From: Lachnospiraceae bacterium
GTDB lineage: Bacteria > Bacillota > Clostridia > Lachnospirales > Lachnospiraceae
Direction of reading: 5' to 3'
Assembly: GCA_015057515.1 (NCBI GenBank)
Contig: SVED01000008.1
Coordinates: 1-47,811, forward strand
DNA: 47,811 nt
Below, in pieces: positions 39,017 through 47,811 of this stretch (position 1 is its first letter; every line of letters starts with the position of its first letter). Position numbers and translations under genes: made by a program. The notes beneath the pieces are model-generated. The model saw nothing but the letters and a program-made list of their open reading frames with translations. It had not been told where the DNA came from and made no database searches.

Positions 39017-39060
39017 AATGTAGGTAAAGTTTATAAATAATTATTGACAGAGGGTTGTGT

Positions 39061-39112
39061 AAAATGTTAGTGTTGTTCTTGTGGTTTTTGCCACATAACA
39101 ACACTAATTTTG
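39061..39112 (+). terminator. Probable terminator hairpin
   Basis: TTAGTGTTGTT ... AACAACACTAA with flanking AAAAT/ATTTT. Confidence 0.75.
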
Positions 39113-39170
39113 TATTGTATGGAAAGATATAGAAGATACTATATCATATTAAAAACACAAGGAGAACAGT

Positions 39171-40934
39171 ATGGATATTTTCGGAGTGCTGTCTATGATA
39201 GGTGGCTTGTCCTTGTTCCTTTACGGTATGCATGTAATGGGCGAAGCTCTTGCCAAGATGTCAGGCGGTAAATTAGAACAGATTTTAGAAAAACTAACAA
39301 GTAACAAAGGAATGGCCGTTCTTTTGGGCGCAGGAGTAACAGCGGTTATTCAGTCCTCGTCAGCCACAACCGTAATGGTTGTAGGTTTTGTTAACTCAGG
39401 TATTATGAAGCTTAGACAGGCTATTGGTATCATAATGGGTGCTAATATAGGTACAACTATTACTTCATGGATTTTGAGTTTAAGTGGTCTTGAGGGAGAT
39501 AATATATTTGTAAAGCTGCTTAAGCCTACCTCCTTTACACCTATACTTGCTTTGATTGGCGTTGTGTTCTTGGTCTTTATGAAGAGCGAAAAAAAGCATA
39601 ATTTGGGAACTATATTATTAGGATTTTCAGTTCTTATGTTTGGTATGAACGCTATGAGTAGCGCAGTTGAACCACTTAGGGATGTCCCAGAATTTAGAAA
39701 CATACTCACTATGTTTGAGAATCCTATCTTAGGTATGCTTGCAGGACTCGTGCTTACAGCTGTTATTCAGTCATCCTCTGCATCTGTTGGTATTCTTCAG
39801 TCCTTGTGTGTAACAGGGGCTATAACCTATGCCAATGCGGTTCCTATCATTATGGGACAAAATATAGGTACCTGTATAACTGCAATAATTTCTTCCTTAG
39901 GTGCCAGCAAGGATGCAAAGAGAGCTGCAGCAGTTCATTTTTACTTTAATGTATTGGGAACAACCATATTTATGGTGCTGTTCTATCTAATAAATGTATT
40001 TGTGCCTTGGCCATTTTTAAATGATGTGGCAGGAGAGGCAGGTATCGCAGTGGTTCATACAACGTTTAATGTTCTTGCTACTGTAGTACTTCTCCCATTG
40101 TCAGGTGCTCTTGAGTACCTTGCAGTTAAAACAATCAAGGACAAAGATGAGGATGATAAAGAGCAGGATGCTGTGCTTCAGGTTCTCGACCCTATATTCC
40201 TTGATCAGCCTGGATTTGCTATTGCTCAGTGCCAAAAGGTTGCAGTTCATATGGCAAAAGCATCAAGAGATGTTGTGATGGAGGCTATTTCTCTCATCGA
40301 TGCATACGATGAAGAAAAAGCTGCTCATGTTAGATATGTAGAAGACAAAGTAGATGTATACGAGGACGAACTTGGCTCATATCTTCTGAAATTAAGCTTG
40401 AAAGATCTTTCTCACGACGATAGCCAAACTCTTTCTACATTGCTTCACTCTGTTGGAGATATTGAGCGTATCTCAGATCTTTCCGTAGATATACTCTTGG
40501 GCGTGGAACAGATGTACAAGAAGGAACAAAAATTCTCCAAGAAAGCTATGGCGGAGCTTGCTGTTTATGGAAATGCCCTAAAGGATATTTTGGACCTTAC
40601 AGTTTCAGCACTGGAGAATAACGATAAGGATAAGGCTCTGATGGTTCAGCCTCTCGAGGATCTCATTGATAATATGAACAAAGAACTTAAGAAACGTCAT
40701 GTTAAGCGTCTTAAGAAGGGTAAATGTACTATCGAGCTTGGTATCAGCTTATCTGATATTACAGATACTTATGAGCGTATCTCAGACCACTGCTCTAACA
40801 TTGCAGTATGTATCATCCAAGTGGATGATGATGACTTTGAGGCTCATGGATATCGTAAGGAGCAGAAACTTGCAGATGATGCATGGTTTGCAAAGAAGTA
40901 TGATGAATTTGAGGCACAGTACATGTTGCCATAA
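39171..40934 (+). CDS. Na/Pi cotransporter family protein with PhoU-like C-terminal domain
   Basis: Duplicated GAGVTAVIQSSSATTVMVVGFVNSG / LVLTAVIQSSSASVGILQSL; C-terminal PhoU-like helices. Confidence 0.95.
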   Translation: MDIFGVLSMIGGLSLFLYGMHVMGEALAKMSGGKLEQILEKLTSNKGMAVLLGAGVTAVIQSSSATTVMVVGFVNSGIMKLRQAIGIIMGANIGTTITSWILSLSGLEGDNIFVKLLKPTSFTPILALIGVVFLVFMKSEKKHNLGTILLGFSVLMFGMNAMSSAVEPLRDVPEFRNILTMFENPILGMLAGLVLTAVIQSSSASVGILQSLCVTGAITYANAVPIIMGQNIGTCITAIISSLGASKDAKRAAAVHFYFNVLGTTIFMVLFYLINVFVPWPFLNDVAGEAGIAVVHTTFNVLATVVLLPLSGALEYLAVKTIKDKDEDDKEQDAVLQVLDPIFLDQPGFAIAQCQKVAVHMAKASRDVVMEAISLIDAYDEEKAAHVRYVEDKVDVYEDELGSYLLKLSLKDLSHDDSQTLSTLLHSVGDIERISDLSVDILLGVEQMYKKEQKFSKKAMAELAVYGNALKDILDLTVSALENNDKDKALMVQPLEDLIDNMNKELKKRHVKRLKKGKCTIELGISLSDITDTYERISDHCSNIAVCIIQVDDDDFEAHGYRKEQKLADDAWFAKKYDEFEAQYMLP

Positions 40935-40980
40935 TATGTTGGTGAGATATAATAGTTAATAAATTAATAAGATGGATTGT

Positions 40981-41014
40981 AAGGCAGTTGCACTGGGTGT
41001 GACTGCCTTGTTTT
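40981..41014 (+). terminator. Rho-independent terminator
   Basis: AAGGCAGT...ACTGCCTT followed by GTTTT. Confidence 0.7.
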
Positions 41015-41059
41015 ATGTAAACTTATATAAAAAATCCTTGATGTCTTTTTCAAACCCCC

Positions 41060-41101
41060 TTGACATATGTATAAAACTGCTGTATATATACATATACACA
41101 G
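41060..41101 (+). promoter_or_regulatory. Promoter with overlapping palindromic operator candidate
   Basis: TTGACA (41060) - 17 nt - TATATA (41083); imperfect 22-bp palindrome CTGTATATATACATATACACAG at 41080-41101. Confidence 0.65.
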
Positions 41102-41129
41102 TTGATATACACGGTGGGGAGGTAAAGGT

Positions 41130-41990
41130 GTGTTAGTAGATTTAAAGGATATGAATAAAGTCTTGGGGAATTTCAGACTGAAGGATATCTCTATGGAGCT
41201 TCCTGAAGGATTTATACTAGGCCTGATAGGTCCTAATGGTGCAGGTAAAACTTCTCTTATTCACATTCTCCTTGGACTATATGAGCCTACTGGGGGTCAG
41301 GTTTTAATAGATGGGATGAGTTATGAGGACAGTGAGGATGAAATTAAAAACCTTATAGGAACAGTTCTTTTGGAAGATATGTTTGAGCCGGGAACAAGCC
41401 TAATTAAAAATGGTGCATACTACGGTTCGTATTACAAGAATTTCAGTATGGAAGAATATGAGGGGTATCTTGAACGATTTGAATTAGACAAGAGTAAGAA
41501 ATTTGGTAAGCTGTCCAAGGGACAGAAGTTAAAGGCACAATTTGCATTTGCCCTGTCACACCATGCAAAGCTACTTATCTTAGATGAACCCACAGGAAAC
41601 TTTGACCCAAAGTTTAGAAAAGAGTTTTTCAAGGTGCTTAAGGAATATATAGCAGATGGGACCAAGAGCGTAATTTTATCCACCCATCTGACGGAGGACT
41701 TAGATAAGATGGCAGATTATATTCTTTACATAGAGAAAGGGAAAACAATATTCTCAGGGGATATAGAGAAGCTTAGAGACAGTTATAGATTAGTTACAGG
41801 GGAGAGATACAAGATAAATCTTATCCCTGCAGACAGAGTTATACATAAGGAGGATGGTACTTATGGCACAAAGGCACTTGTTACCCATAAACCCAGATAC
41901 ACCTACGATAAAGAGGTTACAGTGGCTGTGCCAACCTTAGAGGAGCTTATGTATTTTACTACCAAAAGAAGGGACGGTGGTAGGAGATGA
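41130..41990 (+). CDS. ABC transporter ATP-binding protein (YtrB-like)
   Basis: GLIGPNGAGKTSLIHILLGL, LSKGQKLKAQFAFAL, LLILDEPTGNFD; GTG start. Confidence 0.94.
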   Translation: MLVDLKDMNKVLGNFRLKDISMELPEGFILGLIGPNGAGKTSLIHILLGLYEPTGGQVLIDGMSYEDSEDEIKNLIGTVLLEDMFEPGTSLIKNGAYYGSYYKNFSMEEYEGYLERFELDKSKKFGKLSKGQKLKAQFAFALSHHAKLLILDEPTGNFDPKFRKEFFKVLKEYIADGTKSVILSTHLTEDLDKMADYILYIEKGKTIFSGDIEKLRDSYRLVTGERYKINLIPADRVIHKEDGTYGTKALVTHKPRYTYDKEVTVAVPTLEELMYFTTKRRDGGRR

Positions 41991-42661
41991 TGAATATTAT
42001 TGTGAGAGATTATTTTGCAGGGTTTAAGGTGAAGAATGGAACTGATGGCTGGAAATATCTTGCCTGGCCTATAATATATTTCTTGTTTTTTCTTCCGGCA
42101 ATAGACGGTTATTTTGATAACCCCGTATATCTTCTAAAATACTTATCTTTTGGTGTGCCGATTATATTTATTTTGATTGCAGGAGTTACACATCCCATGA
42201 AGCTTCCTAAGATGATGCATCTTGTGCCTATGACTACTGAGGAGAGAAAAAGTTATATTACAAAATCGGTATGGTTCAAAATAATATTTGGAATTGCTGT
42301 TGGGGCAATTTGTATTACACCCGTATTGTTAGTTGGGGAAATGCACATAAGTGTATGGGCCTTGCAGATGTATAACTTTATGACGTTTGCGATAATTAGT
42401 TCAAGAATGGGTAAAAGTTCGAATGGTTCTGACTTGTGGAGAGGAGTAATGATGGTTATAGAGACTATATGGATTACTATAATCAGCTACCTTATGTTAT
42501 ACAAAATTACTTATGGAACAAAGAATGGACGTACCAGTGTAGAATGGAAGTTTGCCTTGTTATCTGTGCTCCTATCCTTTTTTATGACTATATATGTTGT
42601 TACAGACTGGAAGAAGAGGATTAATGAGGCTATAGATTACGAACGTAGCTATTCGAAGTAA
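41987..42661 (+). CDS. ABC-associated membrane protein
   Basis: Polytopic, overlaps ATPase gene by 4 nt. Confidence 0.75.
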   Translation: MMNIIVRDYFAGFKVKNGTDGWKYLAWPIIYFLFFLPAIDGYFDNPVYLLKYLSFGVPIIFILIAGVTHPMKLPKMMHLVPMTTEERKSYITKSVWFKIIFGIAVGAICITPVLLVGEMHISVWALQMYNFMTFAIISSRMGKSSNGSDLWRGVMMVIETIWITIISYLMLYKITYGTKNGRTSVEWKFALLSVLLSFFMTIYVVTDWKKRINEAIDYERSYSK

Positions 42662-42675
42662 GGGAAAGGTGAAAT

Positions 42676-43044
42676 ATGAAAATAGTAATACAACCCCAGG
42701 GTACATTGGCAATCTATGAGCAGATTGTCAATCAATTGAAAAATGCCATTGTCACCGGAGAACTTGTGGCAGGGGAAGCCTTGCCCTCTATCAGAGCTTT
42801 GGCGGGAGATTTGGATGTCAGTGTAATAACTACTAAGCGTGCTTACGAGGAGCTTGAAAAGGAAGGGCTGATTCGTTCAGTAGCAGGAAAGGGCTTTTAT
42901 GTCTGCGAATATAACACGGATTATCTTAAGGAGAAGCAGCTTGTTATGCTGGAGAAGAGAATGACTGAGGTAATCGCAGATGCTAAACAGGCAGGACTTT
43001 GTGCAAATGACATAAAAGAGATGGTGGATGCATTGTTCAATTAA
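42676..43044 (+). CDS. GntR family transcriptional regulator (YtrA-type, short)
   Basis: PIYEQIVNQLKNAIVTGELVAGEALPSIRALAGDLDVSVITTKRAYEELEKEGLI pattern (AIYEQ... in this protein). Confidence 0.94.
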   Translation: MKIVIQPQGTLAIYEQIVNQLKNAIVTGELVAGEALPSIRALAGDLDVSVITTKRAYEELEKEGLIRSVAGKGFYVCEYNTDYLKEKQLVMLEKRMTEVIADAKQAGLCANDIKEMVDALFN

Positions 43045-43098
43045 TTGTAATGCTGTTTTTGGTGGAAGGTATAGATGGAGAAATAGTAGAGGGAAAAT

Positions 43099-43752
43099 AT
43101 GTTGTTAGAATTTGTAAACGTAACAGGAAAAAAAGGAAGATTTAAATTAGATAATGTGAGTTTTTCGCTTCCGGCGGGTTATATTATGGGACTGGCAGGT
43201 GTAAATGGTGCAGGAAAGACTACCCTTATAGATTACATTATGAATGGAAAGAAAAGATATACAGGAACCATCAAAATAGATGGGGTGGACATACGGGAAA
43301 ATCACGCGGATATGCGTAACTTAATAGGTTTTGTGTCTGATGAAAATGTATTTTTTGAGGATAGAACCTGCGATCAGAATGTGGAGCTTATGTCTATGTT
43401 CTACAAGGACTTTGATGGAGACATATATAAGCAGGCTATGAAAGATATGAATGTAGCTGGAGGGCTTACCCTAAGCAAGATGTCTAGAGGAGAGAGAATG
43501 AAGTTTCAGATGGCATTTGCTATGGCACATAAGCCGGCCATATATCTTTTGGATGAGGTGACTGCCGGTATGGATCCCGTGTTTAGAATAGACTTTTTCA
43601 GGATGCTTCACAAGGTTATAGAGGATGAGGGTGCATCAGTCTTGATGACCTCTCATATAGAGTCGGAAATGGAACAAAAGATGGACTACCTGGGAGTGCT
43701 GGAGGAAGGACGACTGGTGGAGTTCGGGGAAAGTCTGGAGGTGCTTGGATAG
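43099..43752 (+). CDS. ABC transporter ATP-binding protein
   Basis: GLAGVNGAGKTTLIDYI, LSKMSRGERMKFQMAFAMA, IYLLDEVTAGMD. Confidence 0.93.
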   Translation: MLLEFVNVTGKKGRFKLDNVSFSLPAGYIMGLAGVNGAGKTTLIDYIMNGKKRYTGTIKIDGVDIRENHADMRNLIGFVSDENVFFEDRTCDQNVELMSMFYKDFDGDIYKQAMKDMNVAGGLTLSKMSRGERMKFQMAFAMAHKPAIYLLDEVTAGMDPVFRIDFFRMLHKVIEDEGASVLMTSHIESEMEQKMDYLGVLEEGRLVEFGESLEVLG

Positions 43753-44286
43753 ATGGAAGAAAAAGAATATATAGAAAATCAGCAAAGTATTATAGAGAGT
43801 TTTTTTAAAACCTACAGAACATATGATGTAAGTGATATAGGTTACAAGATAGTTATAGTGCTGTTTACTTTTATACAGATGATATTCTTTGTTTTGCCCT
43901 ACGAATATATGTGTGAAGGAAAATCGTTTAACTATGTTAACGTATCGGATTATATGGAGTTTTTTGGATTGATGATATTGTTCGTAACAATCCCCCCTAC
44001 ATTTTACATTCACTCTTATAAAATTCATGAGGAAAAAGGGGCGATTGGAAGTATTTACGGTAAGCTTAAGTATCTGCCACTTTCACTGAAGGCTTTAAGA
44101 ATATTTAGATTTCGCAAAATGACAAGATTCATCCTTAAAACCTTTTTAATATGTGCAGTGTTGCAGCTGGGGATCAGTCTTCTTGCGTACCAGCGAATTA
44201 TGGTAGGGACCCTAATTCATATTGGAATATATGGTTTTGGAATACCATTTTTGGCGGGAAGTGTTCTGGTGTGGACCACAAAATAG
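43753..44286 (+). CDS. ABC-associated membrane protein
   Basis: Starts immediately after ATPase stop; several TM segments. Confidence 0.7.
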   Translation: MEEKEYIENQQSIIESFFKTYRTYDVSDIGYKIVIVLFTFIQMIFFVLPYEYMCEGKSFNYVNVSDYMEFFGLMILFVTIPPTFYIHSYKIHEEKGAIGSIYGKLKYLPLSLKALRIFRFRKMTRFILKTFLICAVLQLGISLLAYQRIMVGTLIHIGIYGFGIPFLAGSVLVWTTK

Positions 44287-44394
44287 TAGGTAAATGAAAA
44301 GTTTACCGAATTAGGTGCCCGTTTTTTAGTGATGGCAAAAAGGTAACTATAAGTGACCTTTTGTAATTTCACAAAAGAAAAATGTAAAATATAC

Positions 44395-44423
44395 TTGACA
44401 TTGCGTAAGGACGATCATATAAT
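44395..44423 (+). promoter_or_regulatory. Consensus sigma-A promoter
   Basis: TTGACA - 17 nt - TATAAT. Confidence 0.85.
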
Positions 44424-44492
44424 CGGTTTCACAGAGGAAGAAAAAAGAATATATATGAGACACAAAAAGATTATATGATGGAGGGTACATAT

Positions 44493-45023
44493 ATGAGTAA
44501 TAATTTAGAACATGCTCTGGGCTTTGTGCTTGGCGTTACTATTGTTTCTGTAGCCTTGGTTCTGGTGATGATGTTTGTTACCAGCAGAGACAAGAAACTT
44601 AAGAGAAAATATGATGAGCGCCAGGAACTTATTCGTGGAAAAGGGTTTAAGTATGCATGTTACACAATGCTTATCGGGAATATGTTGTATGGAGCTTTTG
44701 ATATTGCCTATGATAGGATACCCATAGAGGCTGGTGTAATGTGCTTTTTTGTGGCACTATGTGGTGCATGTGTTTATGCATGGTATTGCATTTTAAATGG
44801 CGCCTATTTTGCTCTCAATGAGAGGAGGAAACAAATTATTATATGTTTTTTTCTAATCAGTGCTTTTAATCTGGCAATTGGTATAAGCAGTATAATTAGT
44901 GGAACTATTGTTAAGAATGGCATGCTTACCTACAGCTGTCTAAATTTAGTAACTGGCGTAGCTATGTTACTTACAGCGGTGGTTGTTTTTATCAAGATGT
45001 TTATTGATAAGAAGGAAGAGTAG
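44493..45023 (+). CDS. Polytopic membrane protein paired with XRE regulator
   Basis: Start MSNNLEHALG after ggaggg RBS; four TM-like segments. Confidence 0.75.
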   Translation: MSNNLEHALGFVLGVTIVSVALVLVMMFVTSRDKKLKRKYDERQELIRGKGFKYACYTMLIGNMLYGAFDIAYDRIPIEAGVMCFFVALCGACVYAWYCILNGAYFALNERRKQIIICFFLISAFNLAIGISSIISGTIVKNGMLTYSCLNLVTGVAMLLTAVVVFIKMFIDKKEE

Positions 45024-45031
45024 GTGATTTT

Positions 45032-45226
45032 ATGAAGAACCTGAGAATTAAGGCAGCCAGGGCCGGACTAGATATGTCCCAGCAGGATTTGGCCGAAAAA
45101 TGTAATGTATCAAGGCAGACTATAAGTGCCATAGAAAAAGGCGACTATAACCCTACAATCAATCTTTGCATAGCTATATGTAAAGCTTTAGATAAAACCC
45201 TAGACGAATTGTTCTGGGAACAATAA
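45032..45226 (+). CDS. XRE/Cro-type HTH regulator (YozG-like)
   Basis: MKNLRIKAARAGLDMSQQDLAEKCNVSRQTISAIEKGDYNPTINLCIAICKALDKTLDELFW. Confidence 0.95.
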   Translation: MKNLRIKAARAGLDMSQQDLAEKCNVSRQTISAIEKGDYNPTINLCIAICKALDKTLDELFWEQ

Positions 45227-45260
45227 GTAATAACCTAATGTGTATAGAGGAGGAGAAGGT

Positions 45261-46250
45261 ATGAGGTTAGAATTAAAAGACATCAGAAAAAGTTTTGAAG
45301 AAAAAGAAATACTTCACGGCATAAATTTTTCTGTAGAGAGTGGTAAGGCCCTTGGTCTTCTTGGACGTAATGGTGCAGGTAAGACTACAACAATTAGAAT
45401 TATTATGGATGTATTTAGGGCAAATTCCGGTGAGGTACTCCTTGATGGAAAGAAATTTAAACCGGATGGAAGTCAGGTGGGATATCTTCCGGAGGAGAGA
45501 GGACTTTATCCTAAGAAAACAGTAAAGGAGCAGATGATGTACCTTGCCATGCTCAGAGGCATGAACAAGAAGCAGGCTCTTAAGAGTACTGAAAAGTGGC
45601 TTGAGAAGCTTCAGGTGTCTGAGTACACAGACAGAAAACTTGAGACTTTGTCAAAGGGTAATCAGCAGAAGGTACAGCTGGCAGCTACTTTAGTTGGGGA
45701 GCCGGAGATTGTTATTTTAGATGAACCATTTAGTGGACTTGACCCTGTTAATTCCCAGATACTTAAGGATGTTATACAGGAACTTATTTCTGAGGGAAGA
45801 ATAGTTATTTTCTCCAGTCACCAGATGAGCTACGTAGAAGAATTCTGTGAGGATATTGCTATCATCAATCACGGTGAAGTAGTTCTTTCGGGACATCTTG
45901 ATGACATAAAGGAACAGTATGGAAAGGGCAGAAAGATTATAGCTGCTACAAATTATTCCTTAGAAGAAGTTAAATCAATATGTGAGAATGACCTTTCTGA
46001 TAAGGTGAAGGTGCTTTTTGTAAGTAAGCATTACGTTGTTGTAGATTTGAATGACGGTGTAAGTCAGTGGCAGGTATTAGATGCGTTGAAGGAACTTCAG
46101 ATTGATGTAAAGACTTTCGGTGCTTACGAGCCATCCCTTAACGACATATTTGTATCAAAGGTTGGAGAGGAAGAAGTAGTAGAGGAAACACCGGTAGAAG
46201 AGGATGCAACTCCTAAGAAAAAAGGCTTGTTCGGAAAGGGAGGAAAGTAA
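45261..46250 (+). CDS. ABC transporter ATP-binding protein (NatA-like)
   Basis: LGLLGRNGAGKTTTIRIIMDVF, LSKGNQQKVQLAATL, IVILDEPFSGLD. Confidence 0.95.
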   Translation: MRLELKDIRKSFEEKEILHGINFSVESGKALGLLGRNGAGKTTTIRIIMDVFRANSGEVLLDGKKFKPDGSQVGYLPEERGLYPKKTVKEQMMYLAMLRGMNKKQALKSTEKWLEKLQVSEYTDRKLETLSKGNQQKVQLAATLVGEPEIVILDEPFSGLDPVNSQILKDVIQELISEGRIVIFSSHQMSYVEEFCEDIAIINHGEVVLSGHLDDIKEQYGKGRKIIAATNYSLEEVKSICENDLSDKVKVLFVSKHYVVVDLNDGVSQWQVLDALKELQIDVKTFGAYEPSLNDIFVSKVGEEEVVEETPVEEDATPKKKGLFGKGGK

Positions 46251-46251
46251 G

Positions 46252-47487
46252 ATGAAGAATTTTAAGACCATACTTAAATTTGAACTTGATAATTATTTCA
46301 AGAGCAAATCATATATGATATGTACTATTCTCTTGGCTATAGTTGCAGCTTTAGCAATGTTTATACCTGCTAAGATAAATGAAGGCAAGGAAAAGGAAGA
46401 TTCAGGGGAAGAGTCACAGGTAAATGAAGAGGATATGCGAGATATGGCTATTTATGATCCAATGGAACTTGGAAATATGGAGGTTCTCCAGACATATTTT
46501 AGCGATGTTAAGTTTACAACCTGTGAGAGCGCAAAAGAGGTTGAGGACCTTGTAAAGAGCGAGAAGGCTGAGGCAGGTTTTGTAATTAACTCTGTAACAG
46601 AATTTGATTTTTATGTTTTCAATAAGAGTATGTACAACTATGATATGGAGACCTTTAAAGATTACATGAGCATGGTTGTGAAGATGGATTACTGTGAGAA
46701 ACACGGCTTGAATTTGGACGAATATCTTGCAGTTGAATATACAGAGATTACTGCTAATGAAAACATTTTAGGTAAGGACGGAGCTCAGAACTATTGGTAT
46801 TGCTATATGTTGATAATCATTGTGTTCATGGTTATCATCGCATACGGTACAACTATAGCATCAGGTGTTACCAACGAAAAGAGTAACCGTTCTATTGAGA
46901 TACTTGTTACTAGTACATCTTCAACAGCTTTGCTTTTTGGAAAGGTGTTTGCCGGTGTTATAGCAGCTATATTCCAGTTTGGACTTATTGCTACAGCACT
47001 TCTCGGTTCATACAGCTTAAACGAGGAATACTTGCCAAGTGAGATGGGTATGTTCTTAGATATACCATCAGAGGTACTTGTTACATTTGCAATATTCGGA
47101 GTGGGCGGATTCTTATTCTATGCCTTCTTCTATGGAGCTCTTGGAGCCCTTGTATCAAAGATTGAGGATCTTAACAAGACCGCAGGAACAGCTCAGATGT
47201 TTGTTATGATTGTTTACTTTATTACCCTCTTTGGTATTTCAAAGCCAGACGGTTTGCCTATGGTAATTTGTTCATATATACCATTTAGTTCATATAGTGC
47301 AATGTTTGCCCGTGTTGCCATGGGTTCAGTTGCAACTTGGGAGATAGTCCTTTCAGCAGTGATTCTCTATGGTTCAGTAGCACTTATGGGTATTATGGGT
47401 GGTAAGATATTCCGTAATTCAACCCTTAGATACGGCAATCCAATCAAACTTTCAAGTGCTTTAAAGGCAATAAAGAAAGAAAATTAA
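46252..47487 (+). CDS. ABC transporter permease (NatB-like, ABC-2)
   Basis: Large extracellular loop after first TM; IASGVTNEKSNRSIEILVTSTSSTALLFGKVFAG motif. Confidence 0.94.
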   Translation: MKNFKTILKFELDNYFKSKSYMICTILLAIVAALAMFIPAKINEGKEKEDSGEESQVNEEDMRDMAIYDPMELGNMEVLQTYFSDVKFTTCESAKEVEDLVKSEKAEAGFVINSVTEFDFYVFNKSMYNYDMETFKDYMSMVVKMDYCEKHGLNLDEYLAVEYTEITANENILGKDGAQNYWYCYMLIIIVFMVIIAYGTTIASGVTNEKSNRSIEILVTSTSSTALLFGKVFAGVIAAIFQFGLIATALLGSYSLNEEYLPSEMGMFLDIPSEVLVTFAIFGVGGFLFYAFFYGALGALVSKIEDLNKTAGTAQMFVMIVYFITLFGISKPDGLPMVICSYIPFSSYSAMFARVAMGSVATWEIVLSAVILYGSVALMGIMGGKIFRNSTLRYGNPIKLSSALKAIKKEN

Positions 47488-47496
47488 TTTAAAAAT

Positions 47497-47530
47497 AAAA
47501 GGCTTAAACCTGTAGGGTTTAAGCCTTTTT
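47497..47530 (+). terminator. Terminator between convergent genes
   Basis: AAAAGGCTTAAACC TGTAG GGTTTAAGCCTTTTT. Confidence 0.9.
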
Positions 47531-47547
47531 CTTATCTGGGTATATGA

Positions 47548-47811
47548 TTATATCCATCCGCCGTCCATTTTGATTACTTCGCCTGTTAGATAGGCGGGCA
47601 TCTCCGCCAGGTTTTGTATGCAGAGAGCAGCTTCATCAACGGTGCCCAGACGATTGGCTGGAATCTCATCTGAGAGAGAATCCAGGTCCTCTGGGGTTAG
47701 GTGGCTGTTCATATCTGTATCTATAGCACCGAAGGCAATAGCATTTACAGCAATATTGCTTGGGGCAAGCTCTTTTGCGAGGGCTTTTGTAAAACTGTTT
47801 ATTGCTCCCTT
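47548..47811 (-). CDS. SDR-family oxidoreductase (FabG-like), C-terminal part, truncated by window edge
   Basis: KGAINSFTKALAKELAPSNIAVNAIAFGAIDTDMNS...AYLTGEVIKMDGGWI*. Confidence 0.9.
   Translation of the reverse strand, partial: KGAINSFTKALAKELAPSNIAVNAIAFGAIDTDMNSHLTPEDLDSLSDEIPANRLGTVDEAALCIQNLAEMPAYLTGEVIKMDGGWI

Noticed and set aside
44290-44390. Short A/T-rich inverted repeats (CAAAAAGGT/ACCTTTTG, TTTTG/CAAAA)
   Set aside because: Too short and AT-biased to separate from chance; no T-tract placement typical of a terminator
1-47811. CRISPR array, tRNA/rRNA genes, prophage or transposase genes
   Set aside because: No regularly spaced repeats, no tRNA-like CCA/TPsiC signatures noticed, and no integrase or transposase motif in the ORF track

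Overview
The window is a low-GC Firmicutes chromosome segment, most likely Clostridia/Lachnospiraceae (my inference from gene content and protein style). The left 8.6 kb is a conserved sporulation/housekeeping block: spoVT 3' part, hup, rqcP-like S4 gene, yabP, yabQ, divIC/ftsB, spoIIE, tilS, hpt, ftsH. It is followed by a GH13 enzyme, a PanE-like reductase, an AraC/MATE divergent pair, and a deo cluster (deoD, deoB, a decayed gene, deoC). The accessory region at 17.9-25.4 kb is the most interesting part. It is an Agr-type quorum-sensing locus (LytTR regulator, GHKL kinase, AgrB). I also find an unlisted 48-aa AgrD-like propeptide that has no cysteine and a Ser at the expected cyclisation position. 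Downstream are a small secreted protein, two related membrane-anchored proteins, an ABC permease/ATPase/membrane protein set and a lipoprotein. A 14-bp perfect direct repeat with a 20-bp period lies just upstream of agrB and is a candidate regulator site. Further right are an SPFH gene with a tandem palindromic operator candidate, an RHH/coiled-coil protein, uvrB and uvrA, an acyltransferase-like/DUF6320-like/hydrolase trio, an OmpR-type two-component system, a Na/Pi cotransporter, and three consecutive ABC exporter modules with GntR and XRE regulators. The window ends in a partial SDR gene on the minus strand. No CRISPR array, tRNA, rRNA or intact mobile element was recognised.
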